A stretch of 64,000 nt of DNA from Erythroxylum novogranatense (taxonomy: Eukaryota > Streptophyta > Magnoliopsida > Malpighiales > Erythroxylaceae): positions 31,190,214 to 31,254,213 of the forward strand of contig CM057228.1 in the NCBI GenBank assembly GCA_029891385.1, read 5' to 3'. Below are positions 1 through 12,110 of this stretch, in pieces (positions within the stretch are counted from its first letter, which is position 1; each line of letters opens with the position of its first letter). A program made the position numbers and the translations under genes. The notes beneath the pieces are model-generated. The model worked only from the letters and a program-made list of their open reading frames with translations, was not told where the DNA came from and did no database searches.

Positions 1-1240
1 TACGTGAAGCGGATTGATCGAGATAAGCTTGAAGCAAAGTCGACAAGTGTTTGTTTGTAGGATATCCTAAAGAGACCATGGGATATCAATTCTACCTTCT
101 TTGAGGAACAAAAGGTGTTTGTTTGAAGCATGCTGTCTTTAGAGAAAGAGTTTCTTCTCCAAGAAGACGGTGGGAGCAAAGTCGAACTTGAAGAAGTTCA
201 AGATGCTCAAACAAGCACAGATCAATCGCTCAACACGAGACTGCCACTCATTTAGATGAAGTAACAGATTCAACCTTCCTGACACACGAAGTTCAGAGGT
301 CAAGTAGGATGCGCCTTGTTCCCGAGAGATATGGATTTCGTAAGTGAACAGAATGACGTATTGCTCATAGAAGATGATGAGCCTGCTACCTATGAAGAGG
401 TTACGAAAAGTTGAGTCGAAAAATGGCTTTGTGCCATGAAAGCGAAATGGATTCCATGTACATAAACCAAGTATGGACTTTGGTTGATGCACCTGAAGGG
501 ATAAAACCTATAGGGTGCAAATGGGTTTTCAAGAAGAAAACCGACATAGATGGTAATGTGATTACCTACAAAGCAAGGCTTGTGGCTAAAGGATTTCGTC
601 AAAGACAAGGAGTTAACTATGACGAGACCTTCAGCCCCGTAGCAATGCTCAAATCCATTCGGATACTCCTAGCCATTGCCGCTCATTATGATTATAAGAT
701 ATGACAAATGGATGTGAAGACAGCTTTCCTTAACGGAAATCTGGCCGAGGATGTGTACATGACACAACCAGAGGGCTTCACTTCCAGTGATGGCGAAAAG
801 GTATGCAAGCTTCAGAAATCCATCTATGGATTGAAGCAAGCATCCAGGAGTTGGAACATCCGTTTTGATGAGTCAATCAAAGAGTTTGGTTTCTCACAAA
901 ATCCGGATGAACACTGTGTGTACAAGAAGGTTAATGGGAATGCAATCGTTTTCCTTGTGTTGTATGTAGATGACATACTGTTACTCGGAAACGATGTCTC
1001 ATTGATGCAATCGCTAAAATTTGGTTGTCCAAGCAATTTGCGATGAAAGACCTTGGTGAAGCAACTTATATCCTTGGGATAAAGATCTATAGAGATAGAT
1101 CAAAGAGGTTGCTTGGTCTTTCACAATCATCGTACATAGACAAGATGCTAAAGAGGTTTAGCATGGAGCAATCCAAGAGAGGTTTCTTCCCATATCTCAT
1201 GGGATAACACTCTCGAAATCTATGTGTCCTAAGACACAAG
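1..1240 (+). pseudogene. Ty1/copia pol remnant: end of integrase linker and reverse transcriptase
   Basis: Degenerate copia polyprotein entering from the left edge. The reverse transcriptase (RVT_2) runs from about 450 to 1210. It shows the entry motif CKWVFKKK, then YKARLVAKGF, the ETFSPVA block, MDVKTAFLNG, GLKQASRSW and the catalytic box YVDDILLLGND near 963-995. In the family this enzyme copies element RNA into cDNA inside the virus-like particle. The frame is broken: an in-frame TGA separates the two RT halves near 703-705, a frameshift lies near 1020-1030 between LKF and the MKDLGEATYILGI segment, and a further stop follows near 1204. Positions 1-410 read as the variable linker before RT (a DEPATYEEV-like segment near 375-410) with stops. 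No host function is implied; the copy is dead. Clade not resolved. Confidence 0.93.
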
Positions 1241-1936
1241 ATGAGAGGATTCGCATGGATCGGATCCGTATGCATCTGCAGTAGGATCGATCATGTATGC
1301 TATGTTATGTACGAGGTCCGATGTATCGTATGCTCGAGTGTCACGAGCGGATACCAATCGGATCTGGTGAGGGTCCTTGGGTGGTGTCAAGAATATCCTC
1401 AAGTACTGCGAAGGACTAAGGATGTTTTCTTGATATATGGAGATGGAAATCTCAGTGGCGGGCATCTGGATGCGTTTTCAATCGACAAGGATGACTCGGA
1501 TCCCGTCGAGTTATGTTTTTACGCTAAGCGGCGGAGCGGTCGATTGGAAGAGTTCCAAACAAGAGACGATGCGATTCGACGACCGAGGCAGAGTACATTC
1601 TTTGCATCGAGGCGCAAAGGAAGTCGTTTGGATCAAGTTCATTTCAACTTGGTGTGGCTCCTAGCGTGATGGACCCATATAGTTGTATTGTGACAACAAT
1701 GGGGCTATTGCTCGAGCAAAAGAACCGAGGTCTCACCAACGATCTAAACACGTACTCCGCAGATATCATCGATTCGAGAGATCATTGCTAGAGGTGATGT
1801 CGCGATCGAGAGGATTCCCACAGAGCGTAACATTGCGATCCGTTGGCGAAGCCATTGTCACGGAAGAATTTTGATTCTCATGTACTCGCTTATGGTATTA
1901 GATACCAAGGCGATTGGCTTTAGGTCAGTGGGAGAT
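1241..1936 (+). pseudogene. Ty1/copia RNase H and pol C-terminus remnant
   Basis: Continuation of the pol pseudogene through the RNase H domain. A segment around 1410-1440 reads RRTKDVFLIYGDG, typical of the stretch just before RNase H. Around 1683-1770 the translation reads MYCDNNGAIARAKEPRSHQR followed by SKHVLRRYH, the conserved C-terminal RNase H block of copia elements. Frames change repeatedly between 1200 and 1680, so several small indels have accumulated. The terminal stretch leads directly into a polypurine tract and the 3' LTR, as expected. RNase H would degrade the RNA of the RNA:DNA hybrid in a live element. Confidence 0.88.
1925..1936 (+). other. Polypurine tract of copia element 1
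   Basis: Purine-rich TCAGTGGGAGAT immediately precedes the TG that opens the LTR at 1937. Its position after the RNase H coding end and its AGTGGGAGATTGTTAG context match copia plus-strand primers. A near-identical AAGTGGGAGAT occurs at 4312-4322. Confidence 0.8.
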
Positions 1937-3733
1937 TGTTAGAGTAGTGCCTAAAGGCAATCCCTTTAGCGCTTTTTGTTCATAGTCATGTACGGACTTT
2001 ATGAATAAATAAAGAAAGGCATGTTTCATTTATTTGATGTTCTTTATGAATTGATATTGATCTTTAATCAAATTAATGAAGTCCATGATATATGACATAG
2101 CATGAAGGAAATTATGATGTGATCATAATCACGAGATTCCTATCATGTGCAATTATGTCGATATCTAAATTTTCCCTAGTCATAGGATTAATGAGACTAG
2201 ACATCATTAATCCCACGGACTAACATATGTCATACTCCTTGATTGGATCAGCGGTGGATCTCGAAGCTGTAAATATGAGATATTTAGAGTTGACATATGG
2301 ATGCTTACTAGTGGTAGTAAGTTCATTGGATGACTGCCATGAGATCATCACATGGATTTAATGTCGTTGATAATCTCATCATAGCAATGGTGCAAGTATC
2401 CTTAGACTTGAGGTACTCGAGGATATCTTGAATCTTGATCACGTACTTTGACTCCATTCCTTGTGGCCTTCCGAGGTTACTCATAGGATGGTGCTTGGAG
2501 TACGATTTGAGGTATTCAAGGTAATTGAGTAGCCAATAAAGGATTCATCACTACAGAGAATGAAGAGATACCACACCTCTTGTCGGATCATTACTTTAAG
2601 TCTCTCGGCGAGCATGACTATGTCATGAAGAGTGTCTTCATGGACATATAAAGTAATGAGTCCTCAGACAGGAACTGATTTCACTTAGGCTAGACTTAGT
2701 CTAGTAAGAGTTGACATATTAGCCATACTCATAACCAAGTGGGGTATAGGATGATGAAAGGAAGAATTGCACAGTAATTGTCTATGGAAGGGTTCGTGAT
2801 CTGGTTCGTGATGAATTCATCAAACCGATTACTTTTCGGTCAATTGGGGGTCATGATGTGTTGCTAGATACCGCTCATGACTTGCTCAGATTAATTGTTA
2901 ATCTAAGTGGCCAACATAACCGGGAACCTAAAGGGTCACACGCATAAGAGTGACTCGAGAATCAGAAATAGTAATTGGACAGAGTTCCAATTATGGAGAG
3001 CATTCGGATTAAATGGATCCCGATGGGATTGGGATATGTGCCGATGAGATCGCGATATCGATATTGCTAAGAAAGGTTTAGAGTCGTTTGACATCGGGGC
3101 TGGTAGGCCGGTAGGATGACCCCGATTAATCGGACCTTAGCAATTATATTCTAATTAATTAAATAAATAAATAAATTAATTAATTATTATATATTTAGAC
3201 ATGTGTACGTGGCTTTGGGAGGAGGAAGCTTTACTTTACATATATATATATGTATAAAGCCTATCGTGAAACCATTCCACCATAAGCTTTTAATGGTCTT
3301 TAAAAGTTAAAGACACATGTCAAAAGAAGAACATGATGAGTAATAATCGTTGGTTTTAAGACCAAAAGCAAGAATGAAGGTGTGTGTGCGTGGGTTTTAG
3401 AAAGAGTTTCAAAACCTTAAGCTCTCATCTTCTTCTTTCATCAAGTTTTCTCCAAGCTTTCTTCTCCTTCATCAACGTTGATTCAAGCTCTCCACAGGGA
3501 CAAAGGTAGGCTCTAGCAGGCTTTATTCATTCTAGCTATTCCGGGTCAAAGGTGTTTGATCCGGTTAGGTTTTCGATCTCTGCGTGGATACCTTTAGAGA
3601 TAGTCTCTATTGGCTATTCAGGTTTGAGTTTTCATACCGACACCGGGATTCTGGGTTTCGGGAAGGTCCCGGGAAAATTTTTTTTTGTTTCCGCTGCTGG
3701 AACATGTGATGTTCCTCCCGGGATTTTCCTACA
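1937..3733 (+). repeat. 3' LTR of copia element 1 (right boundary uncertain)
   Basis: Starts TGTTAGAGTAGTGCC directly after the PPT. It contains no coding sequence, a TATA-like stretch near 3240-3258 and a transcribed-leader-like part (3400-3500) rich in CTTCTTC. I place the end at the CCTACA at 3728-3733, because the CCCGGGATTTTCCTACA context resembles copia LTR ends, but the match to the start is imperfect and no second LTR is in the window. The short ORF at 3552-3779 lies in this LTR and is not a gene. Confidence 0.6.
3239..3258 (+). promoter_or_regulatory. Candidate LTR TATA box
   Basis: An alternating TA run leading into TGTATAAAGCC within the copia-1 LTR, upstream of a leader-like pyrimidine-rich stretch. 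Position and sequence suit the LTR promoter; no experimental start site is known. Confidence 0.4.
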
Positions 3734-3973
3734 GTTAAAATACTGTTGTATGTCTTTTATGACTGAAATTGTGTTATGACCGAAAATGTTAGCAGAGAAT
3801 AGCGGCCCAAATCATTTTCTGATTCCCGCGCATAAAATTATTTTCAAAAATACAAATGTCTTACTGAGTTTTTGGACTGTATTTGAGTGCTCTAGTATAC
3901 CACCCTCGTGAGGCACGGGCTCGGATATCACCCTCGATGTCGAGTTTGGGTCTTGCCGGAGTGGGATGCTACA
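3734..3973 (-). repeat. Truncated end of an LTR related to LTRs A and B (57-64 kb)
   Basis: On the minus strand, from 3973 leftwards, this reads TGTAGCATCCCACTCC, then a stretch meaning 'gatatccgagcccgtg...gagggtgg...ctagag'. It aligns over roughly 90 bp with the first bases of LTR B at 58269 and LTR A at 57386. Only this terminal piece is recognisable. Its junction with the copia LTR on the left is not precise. It is probably the fossil of a solo LTR or a deleted element wedged between two copia fragments. Confidence 0.6.
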
Positions 3974-4322
3974 TATTTTCATCTTTAAGATATTTGGTTT
4001 ATTTTGCCTCTGAACTTATTTAGAATTGATCTCACTAAAGCATAAGGTTGGACCAGTTGGAAATAAGCATGCTAAGATCACGCTGCTTATAATTTCCATG
4101 CTACACATCCATGCTTGATCCATGTCATTTGGTTATATCAGCATACGTGACCATTGATGGTTCTAGTTACGTTAATTATAGCGAAATACGCTTTGATCCT
4201 ATGTTGGTATGATTGATGGACCGGATTGTTTGGAGATGCATACAGTAATGATAGCACAATTTTGAGTACTCATAAGGTTAATATACAATTTTAAGGTAAC
4301 ACATAGAGCCCAAGTGGGAGAT
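3974..4322 (+). pseudogene. 3' untranslated end of copia element 2, ending in a PPT
   Basis: No readable protein domain, but the stretch finishes in CCCAAGTGGGAGAT (4309-4322), a copia polypurine tract directly abutting the LTR that opens at 4323. It is therefore the tail of a second copia element whose coding part is missing, presumably lost where the 3734-3973 LTR scrap now lies. Confidence 0.6.
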
Positions 4323-4792
4323 TGTAAGGATTTTTAATCAAACATGTGGGCTTATATGTGTATAATTGTATATAAAGGCTATCATATAATGTTGAGCCTA
4401 ATTAATTAAAGTGGTCTAATATGTTTGTGGTATTTGGGCTTCATGCATCTATTTTAAGTGTGGGCTCTATATGTGTAGAGACCGGGCTTATATTTCTAGT
4501 TTTATGATGCGCTAAACTAGAAATTAGATTAGGGTTTTACCCTAATATAAATGGTTATGGTCCCCAAATTAAATGTAATCCAAAAATTCTTTTCTGAAAT
4601 CCCATCATCAGAGAGAAAACAGAGAGTTACGGAAAACTTTGAAAAAAAGGGCTACGTTCTAATTTGGAAAACAAAACCGCAAAACTTCAGTGTAGATTTT
4701 ACAATGGATTCAGGTATGCTTCCGCTTTAAATTTATTCTTGATGATTTGATATGAATTGATCTTGGATTTTAAAGGGATTAAAATTCCTACA
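4323..4792 (+). repeat. 3' LTR of copia element 2 (470 bp)
   Basis: Begins TGTAAGGATTTTTAATC and ends GATTAAAATTCCTACA; the two ends are near-perfect inverted copies, so both boundaries are well defined. A TATA-like TAATATAAAT lies at 4542-4551, followed by a CAGAGAGAAAACAGAGAG leader. The 5' LTR is absent, so no target duplication can be tested. Confidence 0.8.
4542..4551 (+). promoter_or_regulatory. Candidate LTR TATA box
   Basis: TAATATAAAT within the 470-bp LTR, about 60 bp upstream of a purine-rich leader. Assigned by position only. Confidence 0.35.
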
Positions 4793-5259
4793 GTTTTTTA
4801 TTCTTGTGGGATCGTATTTGCAACTTCCTTCTAACATTTTACTCTAAGATTCCAAAATTGTATATATGTCTTCAAGGAAGTTGATTATAAAAGTTTGATA
4901 TGTCAATGTTTATAAAAATTTGGGATAGTAAAACCTAATAATTAACACTATATTGAGAAATTGACATTAAGAATTTTGCACCACCTGTTTAAATCCTAAT
5001 CCCATTTGGGACTTCCCTAATAACTTCTCTATTTATCTCAAATATTACTGAAAATTTGAGGGAAAGTTTAGTATACACATGTTCATATATATAAAAAAAT
5101 TTGGTTCAACCTGCATTATCTACAATGTTTAATGATTTCATAGCCAAACTAATTTGCAACAAAGAACACAGTTAAACATGTTTATCAAGTTGAAAACCTC
5201 CACTTTTTAAGTCTTTAAAACTTCTTAACTAACATTGTTTTAAATAGAGTATACGTTGT
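4793..5259. other. AT-rich DNA without recognisable gene
   Basis: I see no coding potential, terminal repeats or RNA-gene motif in this stretch. Confidence 0.6.
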
Positions 5260-6780
5260 TTAGACTCTTATGGTTACTAGCTTTAATAAGTGCACCTTCC
5301 TTCTTTTCTTAATTCCTTGAGCCTTACCGAGAAGTAATGGTCCTTTTAAAATTTTGATAATAATTTTGTACATATTGATGGTAATAGAAATAGTAAGTAT
5401 TATTATAATTTGAATTAAGGCTTGATATTCATTGTACTCAATCATGGTATTTCAATAATAAAGTTTAGATGTTACTTGTTTTAAAATTTTGATGGTTTCT
5501 TTTTGTATAGACTTGTGGAATTGAATCTACTAATCATTTGTATAATTTACCTTTGAGGCATAGTATTCATACTCAGTCATGGTATTTTCATAATAAGGTT
5601 TAGGTATTATTTATTTTTAAAATTTTATTACATACTTGTGGTATTGGATGTTTTGAGTAATGGTATAATTTATATCGAGATAAGATATTCTATGTACTCA
5701 TTCATATTATTTTCATATTAAAGTTTAGGTTATACTTAATTTTAATGAGTGGTGATATTCTTTTCATACATAATTTTGGTTATTTGATATATTAAGTACT
5801 CGTATAATTTGATTGAGGCATTATATTCTTTATACTCATTCATATTATTTTTAGATTAAAGTTTAACTGTTAATTTTAATGGGTGATGGTATTTTTATAT
5901 AAGTATAGTATTCGATGTAATTGAGTATTAATATTATTTTATTGATACATGATATTTTTGTACTTAGTGATGGTATTTTCATATTAAGGCTTAGATATTA
6001 TTAATTTGTAATCAATGATGGTATTTCTTGTAACAATTTATGGTTTTTTGTGTCTACTTGTGGTATTATATGTACAAATTGCTGATAAAATTTATATAAA
6101 AGGCTTGACGTTCTTAATGTTCAAACATGATATTCAACATTAAATTTTAGGTGTTAGCTATTTTAATAAGTGATAATATATTTTAACAAGTGTGGTATTG
6201 AATTTATTAAAGTCTTAGTATAGTTTGTATTTATTCAAGCTATTTTTATACACGATCATGGTATTCCCATATGAAAGTAAATGTGTTACTTTAACTATAA
6301 TAAGAAATGTGTTACTTTAGCCATAATAAGTGATGATATCTTTTATTTGTACTTTTGATATTGGATGTACAGAAAATGGAATACTCAGTCATCATATTTA
6401 TTTTAATGATAGATGATTTTTTTGTACTTGTAGTATTCGATATATTAAGTTTTAGTTTAGTTTGTAAGGAGTTGTACTATTTGTATCAACTTATGCCCTT
6501 CACTACGTCCTTTCAAATAACCAAAGATGAACATGGTTAACAACACGGGCATATAATTAAATGTATCTAACAAAACCTCTTATGGACATGTTTCATACAT
6601 AGACATATACCAAATCATTTCCAATAGCATGTGCCTTTACATTATTGAATGCATTACTTATTTATGATATATATTTTTACTAACTTATGGTATTGGATGT
6701 ATTGAATCCTAATATAGTATGTATTGATACATGATATTTTTATAATTCAGTTATGATATTACATAGGCAATTAATGTGGA
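5260..6780 (+). repeat. Degenerate AT-rich tandem repeat, unit about 130 bp, roughly ten copies
   Basis: A motif of the form 'ctcA-tcatggtattttcatattaAggtttagg' recurs near 5437, 5572, 5698, 5837, 5962, 6121, 6252, 6383 and 6747. Spacing is 125-159 bp, mostly 126-139, except for the last gap. Each unit also carries a later 'tttgtggtattggatgtattgagta' block and an 'ataatttatattgaggcat' block. Copies differ by many substitutions and small indels, so the array is old. The short ORFs within it follow from AT richness and are not genes. Confidence 0.7.
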
Positions 6781-9511
6781 ATCATAAAATTGAAACCTTA
6801 ACTAGAGTTTTCTAATTCAAAGACACCTAAAACAAACAATAGAAGCTAGTCTATGATCCTCATGGCTTCTAAAATTGGTTTAGATGAGATGCGTGTCAAA
6901 AATTGACATCATACCATATTAACTCTTAATTTGATTAAATCTAATTAATATTCACATGTGTTATTTCTAAAAGCAATGTTTTTCTTATTGTATCACTGAG
7001 AAATTCATTGCAATTTTGAATTGTTAATTTCTTTTCAAATTTATCTAAAATATTCGTTATCTACCTAAGTTTAGAGGCTAGAAACATATACTTATTTTAC
7101 GCACTTGTCCTATATAAGAGTGGGTATTTCCCCTATTTTTATTCTTACTATACATAAAATGTGTTTTAGTTTTTATATTTGCCAATTAAAAGGGTAAACA
7201 TGTATCCATAATATATATCAATCTTAGTTCCAACTTAATGTGGTTGTGTTATTCTATTACTTTTTTAGTTAGATTGGTCCAATCTGTTAAGCAATTGTGT
7301 GGATAGCCATTTTATTACTTCATGAACATTCTTCTCAAATAGTGGGGTGTATTAAGTGTTGGCGGTAATGATGAGCTATAAATGTACCAACTAATGCTTT
7401 GTTTTTCACTAGATTAATTACTAATAATCTCCATAAGAGCAATATTCTTGCCTAAAAAATGAAAATAGTTATCCACAAATTCATATGTGTTTTTATATTC
7501 AAAGTTTGGTTATAGGAGGTAGGCATAGATAGTGTAAGGAGTTGAAATTACTTGACATCACCAAGTCATATAAGTGCTTCAGAATCTTGGTCAAATCCTT
7601 CTAAAGCAAGTTATATACATCAACAATAATATATTGCCTATAGACTATACAAACATAAATATACCGTAACAAATTATCCAAATTCCTAGTTCTAACATCA
7701 AAATTCCAAGGTATAACACAGATAAACCCCACAGTCATCACTTAAATCATTAAATGACATGTATAATCTGTATGTTAGTCAATATCTTTAATTAACTTGT
7801 AATAATATATAATAGGGAAAACCAATTTTTGCATTAAAAAAGAAGTAGACATAATATTTTTCTTACTTATTTTGTTTCCTCAGAATTCTTTTGCATATGA
7901 GATAATATATGGACTATAAAACTTTGTCATTATATTCTAGATTAACTTTTCACTTATTTTCTTCCATTAGTGCCTCCACGTGCCTTATAACATCTTCATC
8001 TTTATCTTCCTTCATCATTAATGTCTCTTTACTCCTTAAGACCATTTATTTTTTTGAATTGTCATTAGCATCACTCACACATCTCAAGACTAGCTGTTTA
8101 ATATTAGTCTCCATTATCAACACCTCCTTATTCCTTGAGAATTCTTCTCTTCCCTAATATGAAATTTAAATTTCAATAATTGTTTATGTACAAACTAAAA
8201 ATTAACATATGCACTAGCTTAAATCACTTATTAACTTTTCATCTATTGCCTCACAAAAAATCTTTTGTATGTTCAACACTACTTCCTAGCTAGTGTGATG
8301 CTTTATTGTATAATCCTCATTGTAATCAATTAAACTCTTCAAGATTAGTTTATTGAAAATTTACTATAAATTTTCCAATATCAACATTACCTTCAACTCA
8401 AGTACCCTTATTTTAAGACCCTGTTAGCATCCAATGTCTCATCAATACTAATATCATCCTAAACTATAATTCTTCCCATATTCTCTACTTAATTCAAGAT
8501 GAAATATATGCAAAAAAAATTTATAAATCACATCATTTGTAATTACTTATTATGTACATGTCTACATATCAATTAAGAAGGTTCAATTTTATAGGATGCA
8601 TGACCCATAATCAATACAACTACCCATACACGGCATAACACTTTTAGCCTCTATAGCTTATTGAACCTATGAGCATATTTGTATAGATGGCTTAAGACAA
8701 AATATCCCCAACGAAGTTGTTCATAGTCATTAACATGGACAAAGGTATCTAATAGCTATAAGTTGAAACTATAATTGATGTTGGGCATTCAAACATCTAA
8801 CATTTATAAAAAGAAATTCCTTTATAAATATTCCCTTATTTATGCAACCTTTACTTTATCTAGTATGCACTTGATCACAATTAAATAATCACTAAATTTT
8901 TTCTCCTCTTGAAGCCTTGTCACTTATCTTTATTGAATATTGTGAGTACTTATTTGGTTCCATTAAAAACCTTACAATTAGTGCAATGGCATCACTATTA
9001 ATCTTGATCCTCCCTTATTCTTAAAAATAACTTTTTGTATCAAACCATCTATCTAACTAGTAGCATAAATCCTTCCTAAACCTAAACATGTTCATAATTT
9101 GGAGTTTATTGAGTTTTATATCATAAACCACTTCAATTATTCTAATGTAAGATTTTAGAATAATTTGAAGACCTTCTTTAAATAACGTCTTTGACAATTT
9201 TAAATAAAAAACTCATGCAATGTATCATGCCTAAATAAACTTAATCACCAAATTATATTGATTTAAATTTAATTTGGTTAAATATCATACCTTTTCCTTA
9301 TGCCTCCACTTTGTTAACTTGATCCATAAGCAACAAGTTCATTCCCAACTTAAATTTTAAATTTTCAAATAAAATAACTTTACATTATCATCTTATTGAT
9401 CTTAATAAAATTTCTTATTATGTTCCTTTTCACCTTTTTACCTTTGGTCTCCTTCTTATACACAAGATGTTGCTTTAATTTCCTTTTTTCTTTTATGAAC
9501 TTTGACACTAA

Positions 9512-9515
<4 letters not shown>
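6781..9515. other. AT-rich intergenic DNA, no gene recognised
   Basis: No domain or RNA gene is identifiable. On the minus strand 7930-8160 gives a loosely protein-like, acidic, lysine- and glutamate-rich reading with one or two stops (for example KEVLIMETNIKQLVLRCVSD). A similar broken reading lies at 8220-8470. I do not recognise either; they may be fragments of a decayed mobile-element or host gene. Confidence 0.4.

Positions 9516-9553
<38 letters not shown>
9516..9553. repeat. (AT)n microsatellite
   Basis: About 19 uninterrupted AT dinucleotides. The reading frame across it encodes a run of alternating Ile and Tyr, the source of a spurious 89-residue ORF. Confidence 0.95.
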
Positions 9554-9554
<1 letters not shown>

Positions 9555-11689
9555 ATACCAAACCAGGCTATAAACTATAGATGTTTACTTAATAACATGA
9601 AAAATATGCACCAATTACAACATGTTGTCCCCTACTCTATACCTCACCAACTAAGTCATTTTTAGCAAACTGAACACCCTAGAAACCATATCTAAATGCA
9701 TGTCTAACATATCTTTTAGAGATATAAAATATTGACAATTAAAGTTTATAAAGGGAGAGAGAGGAAGATGAAAGTGATATTGTTTGCTTACCATGTTTAC
9801 TTCTCAATTGTTTCGTAAGTATGCCAATACACCAACTAATTTATTGTATATGAGTCTAAAATGCTATGGTTGAGAAAATTAAGAGAGATTTATCTTATTT
9901 ACTTTTCGGTTCCATTGAACACTGACAAATGGAAGAAAAAGATGCTACATTCTACTAGTAAGATATAATTAAATAGGTTGATAAGATTCACAATAGGAAA
10001 AGGGAAATGCACTTAGATATCAATCTTTGTATAACTTGTTAGAGTAAATAGAACAAGTTATGAAAGAAATTGAAAAGGTATAGTCATGAACTTACTTAAA
10101 GGGTTTGTTGTTGGATTAGGGAAATATTGCAAGTCAATGTCATAGGAAGGATGACTGCCTCTTTCAGAAGAAGACGGAGTTTGAAATGAGTTTTTAATTT
10201 GTTATTTCTTATAATGTTGTTATAGAGTAGCATGAGTTTTATATTCCTTTCCTTGTAATTACACAATTGTCATGTACTTTGTTTCTTTGATGCTCATTCT
10301 TGACCTTTAATGAATTTTTTCACTTAAAAAGAGTTTAAATTTATCCTTGAAGCTTTTACCAAAATACATATTAGATCATAACATTTCAAAGAATTCAAAA
10401 TGAGCCATGATATTTAGAAATCGCTCAATTTAAACCTTAAATGGATGAAAAATTGATGAAATTATATCTTTTTTGTTATATACCACATCAACATTGATGT
10501 GGCTTATATATTTTATTAGTCTTGTAAGCCACATGAAATAATAGAAACCACACATTTTAATTAAACTTTAATTAATTATCCTTAATTGTGATTATTTATA
10601 ATAAATTCTAATTAAACCTTAATTTAATAACAATAATGTAACTTAGCCTAATTAACCTAATTTTAAGTTACAAAATTATTTATTTGGATATAACACAATC
10701 AAAGTTAGATCTTTTGGAAGATAATAAAATTGATTTGTCTTAAAGGGAAGATGAAATGAAACAAAAGCTATGAAGATGAATTTTATGAGGATGATGTCCA
10801 TTATTAATAATGAAAGAGTTAAAGAATATGATCCATTGTTTTTTTAAGAGAAATAAAAATAATCTAGTCAAAGGAACTAGCATTAGACTTCTTTTTCTTA
10901 TCTTTCTTTTTAATGTATGATGCTCTTCTTTTCCTTTTCTATTTTCATTGTTTCTTATCAATGTTCTCCATTTTTTGTCATACTTCTCTCTATGTCATAC
11001 TTGTGCTTACTCTTTACGCTGTATTCTCCTCTAGAGCACATTTGTTATTCTCTCTCATATTCATCCTTTATGTCTATTAATTGATTGTTTATTATTCTCT
11101 ACTATGTTTTTGTTCCTTTCATCCTTGTCTCCATCATTTCTAAACGCTAATTGGGTCCCAAATGTTGTAATAAAAGCTTCACCAGTTGCCTAATGTGACA
11201 ATAAGATTAAAGCAATTCAGAGATAACTATGTTCATTTTGACAACAAATTATTGTAACATTTCTAAAGTAACGCTAAAAATTCTAGAAGAAGATAAATGA
11301 AGTATTGTATTCTCTTAACTATCTTCTATGATCTTTCCTTTAGTTTGTTACTTATATAGACTACTCCTTTTGGAAATGGATCTTGTAGAGTTTATAGAAA
11401 ATATAGAGTTTAGAACTCAAATTTTGAATTTTAGAAATTAATGTTTTATTAGTTAAAATTAGGTTAATTATGGTTATGTTAGATTTTTTGAATTAGGGTT
11501 ATTAGTTTTAATTAAATTATTTTGAAAATAATTGATTTATTTAATTAGAACTATGTAATATAATGTACAAGATAAAAGCATATCAATGGAAATGGCCTAG
11601 ATAGCCAATAGGAAAATGCTAATCACTGAATGATCTAAAAGAGCTTTAGTTTTACAACAGATGAAATTATGTTCCTTATGTCATTTACT
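9554..11689. other. AT-rich intergenic DNA with one short perfect palindrome
   Basis: No gene recognised. At 10483-10502 lies CCACATCAA-CA-TTGATGTGG, a 9-bp inverted repeat with a 2-nt centre. The flanks (10540-10690 and 11430-11560) are rich in TTAATTA and look weakly like inverted copies of each other. I could not separate that from base composition. Confidence 0.4.
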
Positions 11690-12110
11690 ATTACTAGTAA
11701 TCTCATATTATGGAAAATTTTGTTTTTAGCTTCTTTTATTGAGTTACATGGCTCTTTTTTTAATATTAAATTGTTCTTAGTCCTCCATATTTACCAAATG
11801 GTAGTTCCTATCCCCAAAATGAACACCTTCTTGTCCCATTTGTAGTTTAGTTTTAGTCCACTGACCCAGTTGATGATATGTGGCCAGTCTGTTGATGTTA
11901 AAGGTATACCAAACATATCCAAATGAGTTAGCCATATTCCTTTGTAATATGAGAATTAAAGGAAAAAGTTTTTATGCTTCCTTGTGATAGTCTACACAAT
12001 ATACACATTCTAGATTTTACATCAAACTTTATCCTATCTCTGGTGTTATGCTTTGGAGCATTGCTAGCTATAAGAGGAATGATATTGACGATGGAATTTA
12101 TAATCCCAAA
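11690..12110 (-). pseudogene. LINE (non-LTR retrotransposon) C-terminal fragment, zf-RVT region
   Basis: Read on the minus strand, 12060 to about 11945 gives RIKFDVKSRMCILCRLSQ, a Cys-x2-Cys knuckle like the zf-RVT region at the C-terminus of plant L1-type reverse transcriptases. After a one-base frame change it continues with WLTHLDMFGIPLTSTDWPHI and then INWVSGLKL, ending near IWRTKNNL. The pattern of two Cys followed by W-rich lines and a terminal 'IWRxRNN' is characteristic. A frameshift and a stop before the last 'IWR' show it is dead. The RT and endonuclease parts are absent, so it is a 5'-truncated or later deleted copy. Similar domains also occur in reverse-transcriptase-like host annotations, which are themselves LINE-derived. 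Confidence 0.6.

Noticed and set aside
7909..8157. Leu/Ser-rich 82-residue ORF with apparent membrane segments
   Set aside because: AT-rich chance ORF; the opposite strand gives a more protein-like but broken reading, which I also cannot identify.
9396..9665. 89-residue ORF with an Ile-Tyr run resembling a membrane protein
   Set aside because: Created by the (AT)n microsatellite; no domain and no codon bias.
10540..11560. Possible foldback element: AT-rich flanks at 10540-10690 and 11430-11560 look inversely similar
   Set aside because: The shared words are mostly TTAATTA and TAATTAGG-type strings expected from composition. No clear terminal repeat or duplication.
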